64,000 bases of DNA from Eleginops maclovinus (taxonomy: Eukaryota; Chordata; Actinopteri; Perciformes; Eleginopidae). The DNA lies in assembly GCF_036324505.1 (NCBI RefSeq), contig NC_086351.1, positions 6,256,001 through 6,320,000 of the forward strand. The letters are read 5' to 3'. A program made the position numbers and the translations under genes. Shown here piece by piece: positions 35,984 to 47,352 of this stretch (positions are counted from its first letter, which is position 1; each line of letters opens with the position of its first letter). The notes below the pieces were generated by a model. It had not been told where the DNA came from, searched no databases, and was given only the letters and a program-made list of their open reading frames with translations.

Positions 35984-36296
35984 CTTCTCCTATGTCTGGT
36001 TAATTCTTCTTCATTTAACATGATTGTAAAAAAAGAAATTGGATTAGAATAACTGTAAAAGATGCAACCATGAATTTTATCATAATTAATTATTTGAACT
36101 AGATACGTTGAACACACACCAACACCACACCAACACAGTCTTCAGAGATCAGACTCGGACAATAACAGAAAACAAAAAAACAGACTCACACTTGCAAATA
36201 CATAGAAGCACAATTTCTTTTCGCATATGCAAGTGCAGGCGGTGGGTGGAAGAGGGAAACGAGCAGAGCCATCCAGCAGTATTGCTGCTGCTAGCA

Positions 36297-36298
<2 letters not shown>

Positions 36299-36369
<71 letters not shown>
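36299..36369 (+). repeat. (TG)n microsatellite, about 35 units
   Basis: An uninterrupted GT/TG run. It explains the Cys-Val and Thr-His ends of the frames at 36108-36405. Confidence 0.98.
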
Positions 36370-36370
<1 letters not shown>

Positions 36371-36459
36371 TATTGCTTGAGTGTGTATGTGTGCTTGAGA
36401 GCCATTCCTACGGCAGCAGCTAAGGCGCTGTAGCAGGACTAGGTGTTATCACTCATTCT

Positions 36460-36745
36460 GATTCCGTATTACAGCATGACGGATGGGCCCCCGCGGGCCG
36501 GTGAGCGTCGCCGCGCGCTTATTACCGCAGCTCTTAAGTGGGAGTTGATTTAGCTTAAATAGGTTGTTTCATAAGGAGAAGACACCAGCGCTGTCACCAC
36601 TGCTCTGCGCCTCACTACAGCAAACTGCCACTCTAATTGAATAATGCCTCCTCTACATACCTATTAGGGTGCTTAGGTACATAGTGTGCCCCAATAATTG
36701 CTTATACAACCTGGCTAATTTGGCCTTCACCCCCTGCACACTTAC
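36460..36745. promoter_or_regulatory. Candidate conserved regulatory block with CpG-dense core
   Basis: The CpG-dense core CCCGCGGGCCGG...GTCGCCGCGCGC lies at about 36490-36520 and runs directly into TTATTACCGCAGC. Homeodomain-type words follow (GTTGATTTAGCTTAAATAGG, CTCTAATTGAATAATGCC, CCCCAATAATTGC, GGCTAATTTGG). No frame of 60 codons or more. The CpG-rich to AT-rich transition within one complex block is typical of developmental regulatory DNA; inferred. Confidence 0.35.
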
Positions 36746-37009
36746 ACACTTACACACACTTTCCTCCTCCTCCCCGTTTGTGATATTCAAGTTGCTAATA
36801 TAATCCACAGTGTTCTATGTTGGTGAGTATTTTACAGTGTTGAATGTTAAAAACCACTATTGCTCTGGTGTAATAGCAAAAACAATACAAATAAACCTAC
36901 ATTTGAGTCATAAAATCCGGATTGGAAACTCCGTATCTAATTCAATGTTCCTTTAACCTGAATCCAATGATATCAGAACGCTATAAAAGTGCAAATAGAC
37001 CTCCACTAT

Positions 37010-37330
37010 AAAGGATTAGCGTTTCATTACCATATCACAGGGAGGTATTTGAGCATGCATGTTCCAATAATACATTCCACGGTGTTTTAGCGTGGAGGTG
37101 GTTACGATGGGAGGAGGTTCGGATAAATGCATTTCGATTAACGAAACGTTGATCCGTTTCCCCGTCTCTGTTGGCTTTAAAAGATTATTGCTGATGCAAC
37201 AGTGCGCTGGCATGTGAATTGTGCGCCGCTGTGGAGTGGAACCTGTGCCAACTCTCTGTAAGTGAACAAGGCTCCGTGGATTCCTGCCAGCAACAACATA
37301 CTCCCGGGGAAGTCGAAGTTGGCCGTCAAT
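37010..37330. promoter_or_regulatory. Candidate conserved regulatory block
   Basis: Complex sequence with CCAATAATACATTCC, CATTTCGATTAACG, AAAAGATTATTGCTG and GCAACAGTGCGCTGG. A 105-aa minus frame crosses it but has no splice, domain or start support. Regulatory reading is inferred. Confidence 0.3.
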
Positions 37331-37339
37331 CATGAGCCC

Positions 37340-38480
37340 TCGAATGGAAACGCACCAATTTCTATCACCCCCACTTCATTCAGTTGTCAGACAGACAGAC
37401 GCAGCAATATTCACACAGACGCAAACACTATCAAACACAGAGACAAAGAGCAACTCGGATGTAAAATATAAAGAAAAGGGGAAGTTCTTTCAGGGGGAAC
37501 TTTGATCAGCTCCCTGAATGTCTTGATTAATCCCCCTCAGCAGCTGCACTACATCTTAACTGTGATTTCAAGACCATGAAGAGCATGGAAATGTCTCTAG
37601 CTCTCTTGCCTTGGGTCAGAAATGATCAGGTTAGAATATCATTTCACTAACTGGACAGAATTTTAAATATAGGGAGTTGATATCTGCTAAGCATGCTGGG
37701 CAAGCACTTGAACCCATATATGGCAAGTCCCAGTGACGATCTTATATTAGCATTAATCATGTTTTCAACCAAAGATCTTTATCTTTAGTCCTCTCCGGCC
37801 GAGTACTTTTATTCTGATGTGTCATTCCCACTGCAGAGGGACTAACTACTGTGCAAGAAAAAGCAAAGACTAGAACAACAAAGCAACAAGTATGACAAGA
37901 GTATATTTTTGTTCTTTCAAGAATGGTCTCTATTATTTGTCGAATATAAAGATATCATAAAACTATATTGGTAAAATAATAATTTTCAGAAAAAGCAAAC
38001 ATGTCATTGCCCTAATATTGCAACAATTAGACTTATTCAGATGCAATGATGCCTGAATGTATTTCTATTACTATACAATACCTTAAGGGCTTCACTGGGC
38101 ATTAGTTCATATGTGTGTGACTTAATAACTACAGAAAAATGAGAAAGCCTAGGCCAGACCAGTTGGTAACCACTGATTTAGATAAGGGACACATGACGGA
38201 CCATCAGATGTCCTTAAAGAAGGGGATGTTAACCAAAACTGCATTGCAATAGTGGGAATTCACTGAAGGAATGTGTATGTTTCATATACTTACAATTAAA
38301 TACACAAAAATGAACGCACATGAACACACAAAATACACTGCCCACATGAAAACATAACCAAACACACGTTAACCAAACACACGTTATCCCACAAGCACAC
38401 TCATGTACACACACTCAGAGTATACGCTTGTTCATATGCTCCCGTGCCCACACACACACAGCGCTGTGGGTGCTGTGCTG
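37340..38480. other. Non-coding sequence, no gene seen
   Basis: AT-rich sequence, then a degenerate CA-rich zone (about 38290-38465) that includes a tandem pair of AACCAAACACACGTTA units (38357-38388). No gene recognised. Confidence 0.45.
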
Positions 38481-38499
38481 TGCCACCCCGCTCTCTTTC

Positions 38500-38765
38500 C
38501 CATGCGTGCTTGCTGTGCCCTCTGGTTGGCGGTGATTGATGACGGCCATGGCGAGGCAGATCATTTGGGTGGCCCCGTCTACGCGGGACGTAAATCAAAT
38601 CAGCTGCGCTAATGATTCTCAAACGCTCATCTGGCAGCCGCGGCCAGAGCGCTACCGGGTGTTGCACAGAGGGACAAAAGAAACATCAATAAGTCCCAGA
38701 ATGATTTTAGTTGACCATCCGTTCCAGGAATTGATATACATTGTCTTAAAGATTTCTAGGTGAAA
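38500..38765. promoter_or_regulatory. Candidate regulatory block
   Basis: Complex, CpG-containing sequence (GACGGCCATGGCG, CTACGCGGGACG, GCAGCCGCGGCC) with AAATCAAATCAGC and GCTAATGATTCTC. Opposing frames of 69-88 aa are unsupported. Inferred. Confidence 0.25.
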
Positions 38766-39079
38766 GAGAGGCACTTCTGTTTGGGAAAAATCAAGATCTC
38801 ATCATCTGTGCTGCATCGCAAGTGAGAAATTGATGCATGTGGGGTGTGTGCAGCGCTCTGGATCTGCATCTGTTTATGTGATGCAAGGTGATGTAATAAA
38901 GCTGAGTAGAGAAGGATTGGAATATCTGACATCACCTCTGCCAGTTGGAAAATCTCAAAAAAGACAAAACAATCAAACAGGTAGTTGTGGTGATAAGAAA
39001 CTCCAGAATAAAATCCATGGATCAGTCTGTGGATCTAACCCTGTTGCTAGCGGTGATGTGATGGATAACCCTGGCAGGT

Positions 39080-39330
39080 GAGACGACCTCAGCCCCCGGG
39101 CCTCCAGGGGTGACCCATTACAACTTTTCATTAAAACGTCTGTCTGATTCACCGCCTTGATTTGGCCATAATTTATGAAGCCATTACGAGCTAATTAGTG
39201 GCAGGATCCCTCTGCCCTGCTCGGCATGCCCGGCCCTTGGCAGTTAGGAGAGGGCACACACCGCTGGCTTCAGCTGCACCCGCACCAGCAGAGGCTGCTT
39301 TCACCAGACTGCGCTTAATTTCACTTTAAA
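39080..39330. promoter_or_regulatory. Candidate conserved regulatory block
   Basis: Complex sequence with CTCCAGGGGTGACC, TTCATTAAAACG, GCCATAATTTATGAAGCC and ACGAGCTAATTAGTGGC. No reading frame of 60 codons or more. The flanks are ordinary AT-rich DNA. Inferred. Confidence 0.33.
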
Positions 39331-40090
39331 CTGTTGTTGTAAAGGTCGGTAAATACAGCACAATGATAGATCTCACTATTTGTGCCATTTAAAATGTTGT
39401 CTTTTATATAAATCTCAACATATGTTAGGTTAGCAGAGTGGAATTTACAAGATAATACAAGAATTGTTTAAGTAGCAATCTGTTTTTAATTAGTTTCATT
39501 TTCATAAGCAAACTGTGGATTAAGGACAATATTTACTATTTGTTAGCCATTGCCATTCAGTTTTTTTTTTGTAAAAGCTTCTTTAGCGCATTACTGGTCA
39601 TCAATATAAATCACTACAGAGCAACATTTTTTTTTTAGATGTTTTATAGAAGTCTGATTCATGGTTTTCCGTTATAACACTGAATTTAAATCTGGTTTCC
39701 TTTGTCTTTACAGTTATTTGACCCCAGCAGAGGCTGTGTAAAATGCCAAATGTGCATCATCTGCATACAGAACAAATGTTTAACAGTAGCCTAGCAGAGC
39801 AGAGAGCGACTGTCCTCAGCAGCTTGTCTATAAGATTGGAGGGGGTGGGAATGGGGGGGGGGGGTCTCATCAAAGCCAGTGCACCCATGCATGAAAGTCA
39901 ATGCCACTGCCTGTGTGTGTTTTATTTATTCATTAGTGACACGCGGCCTGAAAAGGAAGAAGAAAAAAAAAGACAAGAAAGTTCCATTCAAATAGGCATG
40001 GCATCCCTGGAGCGGCATTGTAAGGGAGAGAAACAAAGGGGGGGGGGGGATAAAGTGTGTGTGTGAGAAACAGGGTGCTGGAGGAAAAAA
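39331..40090. other. Non-coding sequence with two poly-G runs
   Basis: AT-rich to 39730. G12 runs lie at 39853-39864 and 40038-40049, within unsupported frames on both strands. No gene recognised. Confidence 0.5.
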
Positions 40091-40099
40091 AGATGAGGG

Positions 40100-40555
40100 A
40101 CGAGTGGGATGACTTCTTTTAATTTGGGGAACCCCTCGGGGGAAATCGAGCCCGTGAACACACAATTACGACAGTCATCAGTGAAGCGCGCACGAGAGGA
40201 AGTGGGGTGTCGAGCGCAAAAACAAAATATCAGGATGGAGAAGGAGGGAAATTATATTAAGTATTATTACCTAAAGTCTCAGCTGCCCCTCCCCCTCATA
40301 ATCACTCTCGTACACATGCAAAGTGGACACACACACATCTCAATGTGCTTCATTTGTGGAATGAGAGATGTAACTAATACAGATAATCTATTACATATAG
40401 CAGTTTCAGGGGCGGAGGGAGGGGCAAGACCGTCATCATTGGCCAATTATCATCTTATTATGGGTGTTAAGTGGCCTCATATTAGGGTCAGTGCCCCTCA
40501 TTTCAAGGGAAAAACAATTGTTAACCTCTGTAATAGCAATACATAGAAACTATTT
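40100..40555. promoter_or_regulatory. Candidate conserved block under a 145-codon open frame
   Basis: A complex region containing TTCTTTTAATTTGGGG, ACACAATTACGACAG and GGCCAATTATCATC. A 145-codon plus frame (40109-40546) runs through it, starting MTSFNLGNPSGEIEPV. There is no domain, no strong start context and no splice pair, and I do not recognise the peptide. The frame could be chance within constrained non-coding DNA. Confidence 0.25.
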
Positions 40556-41740
40556 AACACACCCCAGGGGGCTCTCTCTCTCTCTCCCACCGTACGCCAC
40601 ACTGTGTCAGCGCCCCGGCCTGAAGTCCAAATGATTTCCTATAAAAACATTTCCACTCTGTTGCAGGTTGTTCTTACCTTCCATTTATCAGACAGATCAG
40701 ATGCATAAATGTCTAATTGACTACGAGAGACACATACTGTATCTTATGACATAATACAAATGAGTATTCAATTATTAAAACCGTTGAATTTTGACATAGA
40801 TGTTAAGCTTATGGTGCGCACATCTACAGTCAACTGCACTCTTGCATCCTGCTCTACCCACTTCCACTTTTTTAGATCTTTGAGTGTAAAATCACAATAA
40901 AACGCGTTTCAAAGTAGATTTTTATTTTTACTTTTATAAACATTTACCTATTTCTATCTTCTATGCACTTTAAATCTACTATAGATTTTAATTCCTACTA
41001 ATTGTATCAATTATGTAATTAGCTGCTACTGTAATTGACAAAAGGCCAGCAGAGAGAAAGGAACCTTCATCCGCTTTAACAACAAAGTTCAGCCTTTAAA
41101 TCTGACGGGATCTAGAGAGACACATTGTCGATAGCAGAGGGATATTCAATTAACTTTTTGGGTTGAGAATTCAATATTGCAAAACACATGACTAAGCCAA
41201 AATTCTTATTAGACTGAATCAGGAAGTCTTTATCTGTAAAAGTTGATTCCCTTTCAAAACAGTGTGATGAAAAGAGGAAACCCTCTGAGGGGAATATCCA
41301 GCGCTGCACCGTCCACAGGAAGAGACACGAGACTTGGTTAAGTGTGTTTTCCAATAACTTTTTCTTTTGAGTCAGGTAAAACCAAATCCATTTAGTTTGT
41401 AGATAACCGTCGATCTCATATGAATGACTCTCCTAAGTGAACCTGGGGTCTATGACTTTAGGATATCACTTTTTGCAAATAACTTTCAATTTCTTTCCGG
41501 CTTCAATCAAGTTTTTCTGGAAATTCTTTTTGCAAGATATTGCATCTGGCTGAGTGGCCTTTATTGTGCTGCCTCTCAGGTGGGCTGTTATATGGGAAGG
41601 CCGGACCCTTGGGTCCTGTGTCGCCTCTGGCTTATATTGAGACAGACACCGAAGTGACGCTCTCCCCCAATAGCCTGACTCCCTCACTCAGCGAATCCTC
41701 TAAGTGAGTTACCTGTCTGGGAGGGTGGCTTAGATAGAAT
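40556..41740. other. Non-coding sequence, no gene seen
   Basis: Short CT run at 40574-40586, then AT-rich sequence. Opposing unsupported frames at 41424-41687. Confidence 0.45.
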
Positions 41741-41754
41741 GAAACACTCACTTG

Positions 41755-41935
41755 TCACTTTTATTAACCCTCTTATACCCCCTTTTCCCCTCCCACCCCC
41801 CTACCGAACCCCACAACCTCCTTCTATCTCTCTAACCCCCTCTTCCCACCCAGCAAAACCCCATCTTTCTTTTCTTTTCTCCCCTACATTAACCCGCAGT
41901 TCTCCCCATCACACCCCCTGAAGCCAAAATCATCT
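41755..41935 (+). repeat. Pyrimidine-rich low-complexity tract
   Basis: C/T-dominated plus strand with CCCC-rich words. It yields a Pro/Ser-rich 60-aa frame that is not a gene. Confidence 0.7.
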
Positions 41936-42071
41936 CGTTTTGCATAATGCTCCGTTTAAACTGATAGTGGTGACACGGGCGGCAGGGCAGTCGGAGGGAG
42001 ATGGAGAGAATGGGGAAGTGATGAAGCTTTGTCCTCTCTTTCTAACTCCCTCTCTCCCTTTGCGGCTGGCT

Positions 42072-42088
42072 GTGACCCCTGGTGGCAG
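42072..42088 (-). promoter_or_regulatory. CTCF-like motif
   Basis: On the minus strand CTGCCACCAGGGGTCAC matches the CTCF core CCACCAGGGG and deviates in the last positions (GTCAC rather than GGCGC). A single sequence match is not proof of binding. Confidence 0.35.
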
Positions 42089-42515
42089 TTATTATCCACA
42101 AGGTCGCAGCCGGTCCCTTGTCCCATGAGCAGGACATAACCCCGTCTTAATGTAGTCCCCCACTAGGCCTGCTCCTGTGAAGCCATATACTCACTGCAAC
42201 ACCACTCCCCTTCAGCACACATACAAACACACACACACACACACATACCGTGCACATCCATCTAGGAAGCTTTGCTCCCTTCTACCACTGCCTTGTGCTA
42301 GTGGAGTGTGGTTCCTGGAGGCAGGAGGAGATGTGATGTAAGGCGGGGAGGAGGTCTATTATGTCGTCAATGTGATACTGATTCATGACACAAGGCATTA
42401 TGCATGTGTCACGAGGTAGTGTTTCATTTTTATTGAACACTTAGGGGTTATTTCAACATGGAATAGACATCCATAAAGCTAAAGTGTTGAGAAAAATAGA
42501 TCTGTGTGGTGCTGA

Positions 42516-42700
42516 AATGGTTAGACGATTAAATAATCGTTCAATAGAAAATTGATCTACTTTAGTTGTTCAAAGCTTTCATACATTTTGTATCAGCGTA
42601 AACTGAAAACGGTTGGATTTTGGATTATTGCTTCGAGAAAACAAGCAACATGAAGATGATAACTCTGGATACTATGATGGTTAATATGTGCTATATCTAA
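42516..42700 (+). mobile_element. Decayed copy of AT-rich dispersed family, copy 3
   Basis: Words in the expected order: ACGATTAAATAATCG, AATAGAAAATTGAT, GTAAACTGAAAACGG, TTGGATTTTGGATTATTG, GAGAAAACAAGCAAC, GAAGATGATAACTCTGG. They correspond to the element's left end, its 'TTTGGGTTTTGGACTGTTGG' middle and its 'AAAACAAGACATTTGAAGACGT' segment. The right terminus is not clear. Confidence 0.55.
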
Positions 42701-45195
42701 ATAAAATATTAATCAAAATTGTTATTTACAGGTTAGTTTATTGTGAACAGAATCATTATCTTAAGCCTTAAAGCTAAAGATAGAATTACAGAAATGAATT
42801 ACACACCCCTAAGACTGTACTTTCCCTTAAAAGAAAACACTTTGGCAATCTACTTTAATGTCATTTACTAATAGAAATAGTTAAGTGGGATAAGGAAAGA
42901 AGAAATAAAAACATCTCAAGTTTTTTTATAACGCGTTTGTTTTCTCCTCTGAAAAACAGGAAGTTGTTGGATATGTTTTTTTGTAAAACATTTGCAAAAG
43001 TCCCTCTTTGGCGAAACTGGTGATAACATTAACTGGTGCAACCTGGAATAAGGGCTCACATGTTGTAAATGCTTTGGGATTAAAAGACATTAAGTTTTAA
43101 AACGCTGTAATTAAAGATTCAGAAGCTCCCGTTTACTTTTTGAATAGTTTTAAACACTTTAAGCAACTAAATACAGTTAATAAGATCTAAAAGAAACGTC
43201 TGATCAAAAATGATATATTATGTAAGTTTCCCTGTATGAGATTGTTTGCCAGATGTCATAAATGTTAATATAAAGAAATATAAATATTGGCATGTTTGTA
43301 GATCGGCTGCTTCCTTTTATAAGTCTGCAGACTTCCCCATAGATATTAAATGAACTCATTCTAGCTGTCATCACTGATTTATTAATCAGATATAAACAAC
43401 AAAGTACTGTAAAAACCCAAAAGGGTTCACACAGAAAACAATGACAGAACCAAGCGCTGTCGACATCTCTATCCATCTTTTCTCGTGTGACACATTTTTA
43501 AATATTCCAATGGTGGGCAGAGACGAAACACAACCTCATGAATTCAAATGGGCGATGCCCGGAATGCCAATGGTTTCACTCTTTCCTGCTGCTACCAATT
43601 TATATTTTCCATATGGGTCCTTAAACGGCAAATGGAAGTCAGTCTGTGCCCTTCCATCCCTCCTTGCCTCCCCCCTGGGGACAAAGGCGGTCAAAAGTCA
43701 AGGAAATTCTGATTCCTCAGCAAAGCACACCAAGGGCACCTAAACACAAACCAAACAGCTCCCACAATGCCTCACTGTTGGCAAACTTGGGTTCCCTCCC
43801 TCAGAGATCTGCTAGTATTCTAAATGGTAATTATCACACACACACTTGCAGGCGTGCATACACACTACCTGGACTGTACAGATGAAATGCAAAAGACAAA
43901 GAGGAGAGAGGGAGGAGTTCAGGGAGAGAAAATGAGGTGCAATAAGCTGGAGGAAGTGTAGCAGAAAATAGAGAGAATGTAGGGGAAGAAAGTGGTGGGT
44001 ATGTAAATGTGGAGTCAGAGAGTTCAGGAGGAGAGAGGAGGTATAATGTGCTGAGCTGACCTGGGGGCCGCGGGGCTGAGTGTCCAGGGGCCAGTGGGGG
44101 ACCGTGGCCAGATCTCAGTGGTTATCATTATGTTGAAGGGGATGTGTTCCCCGTCCTTCTCTCAATCCCTCCACCCTCCTGTCTCACACTCCATTTCTCT
44201 CCCAGGGCAAAGGTGAGGCGGCCTGGGGGAATGAGGAAGGTGAAGGGCGAGTCAGGGCGCGCTCGGGGTCGGCGGCCGTCCTTAGCGGAGCAGCTTGACC
44301 TGCTCACCTATATCTTAAAGTCTGACTCCCAAAGTTTTTTTTGTCACTCATTGTCTCGTTGTGCCGCCAGACCGAGCTGGGATAGATGGAATGTCCTGTC
44401 CTGAATCTTAATAGGTCAAATGTTTCATTGAGGGAAATTTTATAGTGAAGTTTTCAAAAAAGAAACTCAGATAAGATCAATAAAGAAAAAATGAAGTCTT
44501 TAATCTGTTACTTCCTCTTATGTCTTAAGTATATTTAATGTTGCATCGTTAGAAAAGCCTGGGACTTCCATTACCAACAACTGCAATGTATAGTGGTTGT
44601 GCAAATGATAATGAAGCCTTTAAATCTCTTTACATTTCTGCAATAAAGAGAATATACAAATACAGAACAGCCTCCTCTTTGCACATATGATGCATGTAAA
44701 GGTTGCTGCAGTATCAGAACTAAAGGATCCTAGCATTTCTATAACGTTTAAAGAAAATGAAAGGAGGGGCAGAAATGAGAGAAAGGAGTTCAAGTGGGAG
44801 ATGAGAAGCTAGAAGGACCCTTACACCTCAGATCTAGGAGATCACAGAGACACACACGCCTGTTTGAAACACATGGCCCTTTCCACACATTAGAAATCAT
44901 CTCAGTTTACAAAAGCCTCGCTGCACCAAAGGTGTTCTTTTGACGAAGACAAGGCCGCCGGCGCAAGAAGAGCCCCCGGCCCTTTCATTGTCAAGCTCCC
45001 TCGTTTCTTTTCTTTGCCGCCAACAACATTGCCCTCTTTATCAGTGCAATTACAGCACAAACAGACTCATCATGGGCCCAACTGTCCTCTGCTATCGCCT
45101 CCATTTCAACGAGCAACCTAATTAGTCCTAAAGAGAGAAGAGCCGATGAGCGGAGGAGTGTGGAGAGGCGGAGAGAGAAAAGACCAGCTATCATG
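42701..45195. other. Non-coding sequence, no gene seen
   Basis: AT-rich to 43440. Then an unsupported 100-aa plus frame (43441-43743). Purine-rich 43880-44040. A CpG-rich patch (44215-44290) carries a basic 86-aa frame from 44144 without splice support. AT-rich thereafter. No element recognised. Confidence 0.45.
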
Positions 45196-45330
45196 TCCAT
45201 TTGTGTGGGTTTGGAACAGCGATTGTATGTGTTTGTGTGTGTCTGTGTGAGGGTGTATTTTACCCCCTTTCTGTTTTTTCCTTTCTTTTTGTTGTTGTAC
45301 TCACTCTTTCTACCTCCTTTTTTTCCACAG

Positions 45331-45382
45331 AAAGAAAGCCTTCAAAGGAGCGATTGTGCAGAGCGGCTGAAGTGGTCTGTTG
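45331..45382 (+). other. Plus-strand micro-exon candidate (52 nt)
   Basis: The acceptor CTACCTCCTTTTTTTCCACAG (to 45330) is strong and the donor TTG/GTAAGC (45383) is good. They bracket 52 bases open in two frames (KESLQRSDCAERLKWSV or RKPSKERLCRAAEVVC). The segment sits at the edge of a complex non-coding block. Its length is not a multiple of three. The peptide is not recognised and no neighbouring exon was found. Confidence 0.25.
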
Positions 45383-45389
45383 GTAAGCG

Positions 45390-45650
45390 GACAGCGGAGC
45401 AACACAACAAACATGGCTGGCACTAATCAGGGCCCCGGCTAATGTAAACAATGTCATTTTTTGCCCTTAATGAGCCAATTTTCCGCAGATACGAGAGGGC
45501 TAACAATTGGGGCAGCGCCTTTGATGTGATTCATCTGAAGGTTTGTTTGTGATCGCTTGGCACTTTTTGTTGGAAGCCCTGCGCCCAGCTGCTTTCATCT
45601 ACCCCTGAAAAGGGAGAGCCACGGCTCACTTGGGTGCAGAGGGAGGGGGG
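45390..45650. promoter_or_regulatory. Strong candidate conserved regulatory block
   Basis: Complex sequence with GGCACTAATCAGGGCC, GGCTAATGTAAACAATG (overlapping forkhead-type TGTAAACA and SOX-type ACAATG), CCTTAATGAGCC, GCTAACAATTGGGG and CTTTGATGTGATTC (TCF/LEF-type CTTTGAT). No supported frame. The motif density makes it one of the best enhancer candidates here; inferred. Confidence 0.38.
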
Positions 45651-46500
45651 AATAAAAATAATAATTTTCTTTTCTTTCCTTTTTTTTTTTAAAGACAACC
45701 ACCCTCCTCCTCTTATTATAAACTAATCCTAATCAGCTGACCGCCCCCCTCCTTCTTGTCTCCCCCCCTTTAGCCCCACGCACACAAACACAAAAGCGAA
45801 GGCGCATCGTCCATGAGGGATAAAAAAAGCAGCAACGTGCGTGCCGGGTGTCTATAGCGATCAAATAGCGCACTCATTAAAAGGCGCCCCGGTGTGCAGG
45901 CGGTGGACACTGACAGGGCTTCATTAACATGGTGCTGACAAAAGGTGAGGCAGACCAAAGAGGCAGCCGGCAGGCCAGGTGTGTGTGCCGCGGCACCTTT
46001 CAAGATGGCACTATAGCCAGAGGCAGGCAGGCAGGCAGGCTGGCAAACATACTCCATCAAATGGCATCCTGACCAAGAACACGCTGGTTCTGGTGAGGGA
46101 GAAATAAAGAGAGGCAAAGCCAGAGAGAGGGATAAAAAGTTTCAGTGTTCACTAAATCCTCCAAACTTCCATCTGCAGTTTGTTCCGGGGTAGCTGATCT
46201 GCCATTTATGCTTACTGGTCATTTAATAAAGCAGAAAGCGTTTCCATGGAGCTGCTGAGCAGGAATCCAGGTTTATGCTGATTATCATAATAAAGTGAAC
46301 TCTTCAAAGTTCAGTGCAAGGCCACACGAACGCACAAACAACAAAAACAAACAGGAAGCAGAGAGAGTGATATTGATGTAATGAAGGTAGTCAAAGGTAT
46401 AGTGACCAAAGGCGATACATCGCCCCGTGTCCAGCCCGGTTCCAATCAATCACCCGAGCTGAAGTGAAGTCAACTCCAGGCTAGCCAGTCAGCCAGACCC
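45651..46500. other. Non-coding sequence with small (CAGG)n
   Basis: T-rich and C-rich tracts to 45780, then mixed CpG-containing sequence. A short (GGCA) tandem lies at 46021-46040 (AGGCAGGCAGGCAGGCAGGC). The 115-aa minus frame (45770-46117) is unsupported. Confidence 0.5.
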
Positions 46501-46502
46501 CC

Positions 46503-46716
<214 letters not shown>

Positions 46717-46825
46717 CTCTGGCCATGAGTCAGGGGCCCTCTGGGGCCAAGCACACACACACATACACTGCACCTGCTGGGCCCTGCAGTTACCAGCTGT
46801 CAACTCCACGTGTTCTGTGCCGTCT

Positions 46826-46826
<1 letters not shown>

Positions 46827-46909
<83 letters not shown>
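46827..46909 (+). repeat. (TG)n microsatellite, about 41 units
   Basis: An uninterrupted TG run 112 bp downstream of the (CA)105 run and complementary to it, so the two form a long imperfect-length inverted repeat. Confidence 0.98.
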
Positions 46910-47124
46910 GCAGCAAAGTTACGAGCCTCAGAGAGACAGAGAGGGGAAAAGTGAAGAAGTGAAGAGGGACCTTCAAGGACATTTATCTGAATTCAACAAA
47001 TGTTCAAACTAAACGTTGCATGCTCTTTGACTGACAGTTTGGGACATGTCTCAGGGTGAAGGAAAGTTCCCAAAGATCGGGGGAGAAATGTCCTTATCCT
47101 GTCTTGCTTGAACTCTTAATATAA

Positions 47125-47352
47125 TAATGAATTAGTTGTCTATTGAATTAGTCAACCTGATCACCAGAAAACTGTCAACAATTCTAGTAATTTAATATTT
47201 GTTTAGGTAACTTACAAAACTCTTGCTGAATTTCGCTCATATTCCCCATCTTAAAAACATAGTTATTTGAATATCTTTGACTGTTTTGAGGTGCGTTTTT
47301 GCCCTTTTCAGGTATTTTAAAGACAGATTACCTCATTCATTAAAGATAATTG
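47125..47352 (+). mobile_element. Decayed copy of AT-rich dispersed family, copy 4
   Basis: TAGTTGTCTATTGAATTAGTC, CAGAAAACTGTCAACAATTC, AGTAATTTAATATTTG and, further on, TTGAATATCTTTGACTGTTTTG and TTTTCAGGTATTTTAAAGAC follow the order of the family's words (left end, 'GAATATCTTTGGGTTTTGGACTG', 'CTGACATTTTATAGACC'). More diverged than copy 2. Confidence 0.4.

Noticed and set aside
35935..36117. 60-aa minus-strand frame with a basic C-terminal half
   Set aside because: It reads through the right inverted-repeat arm of the element at 35770-35983; coding is unlikely.
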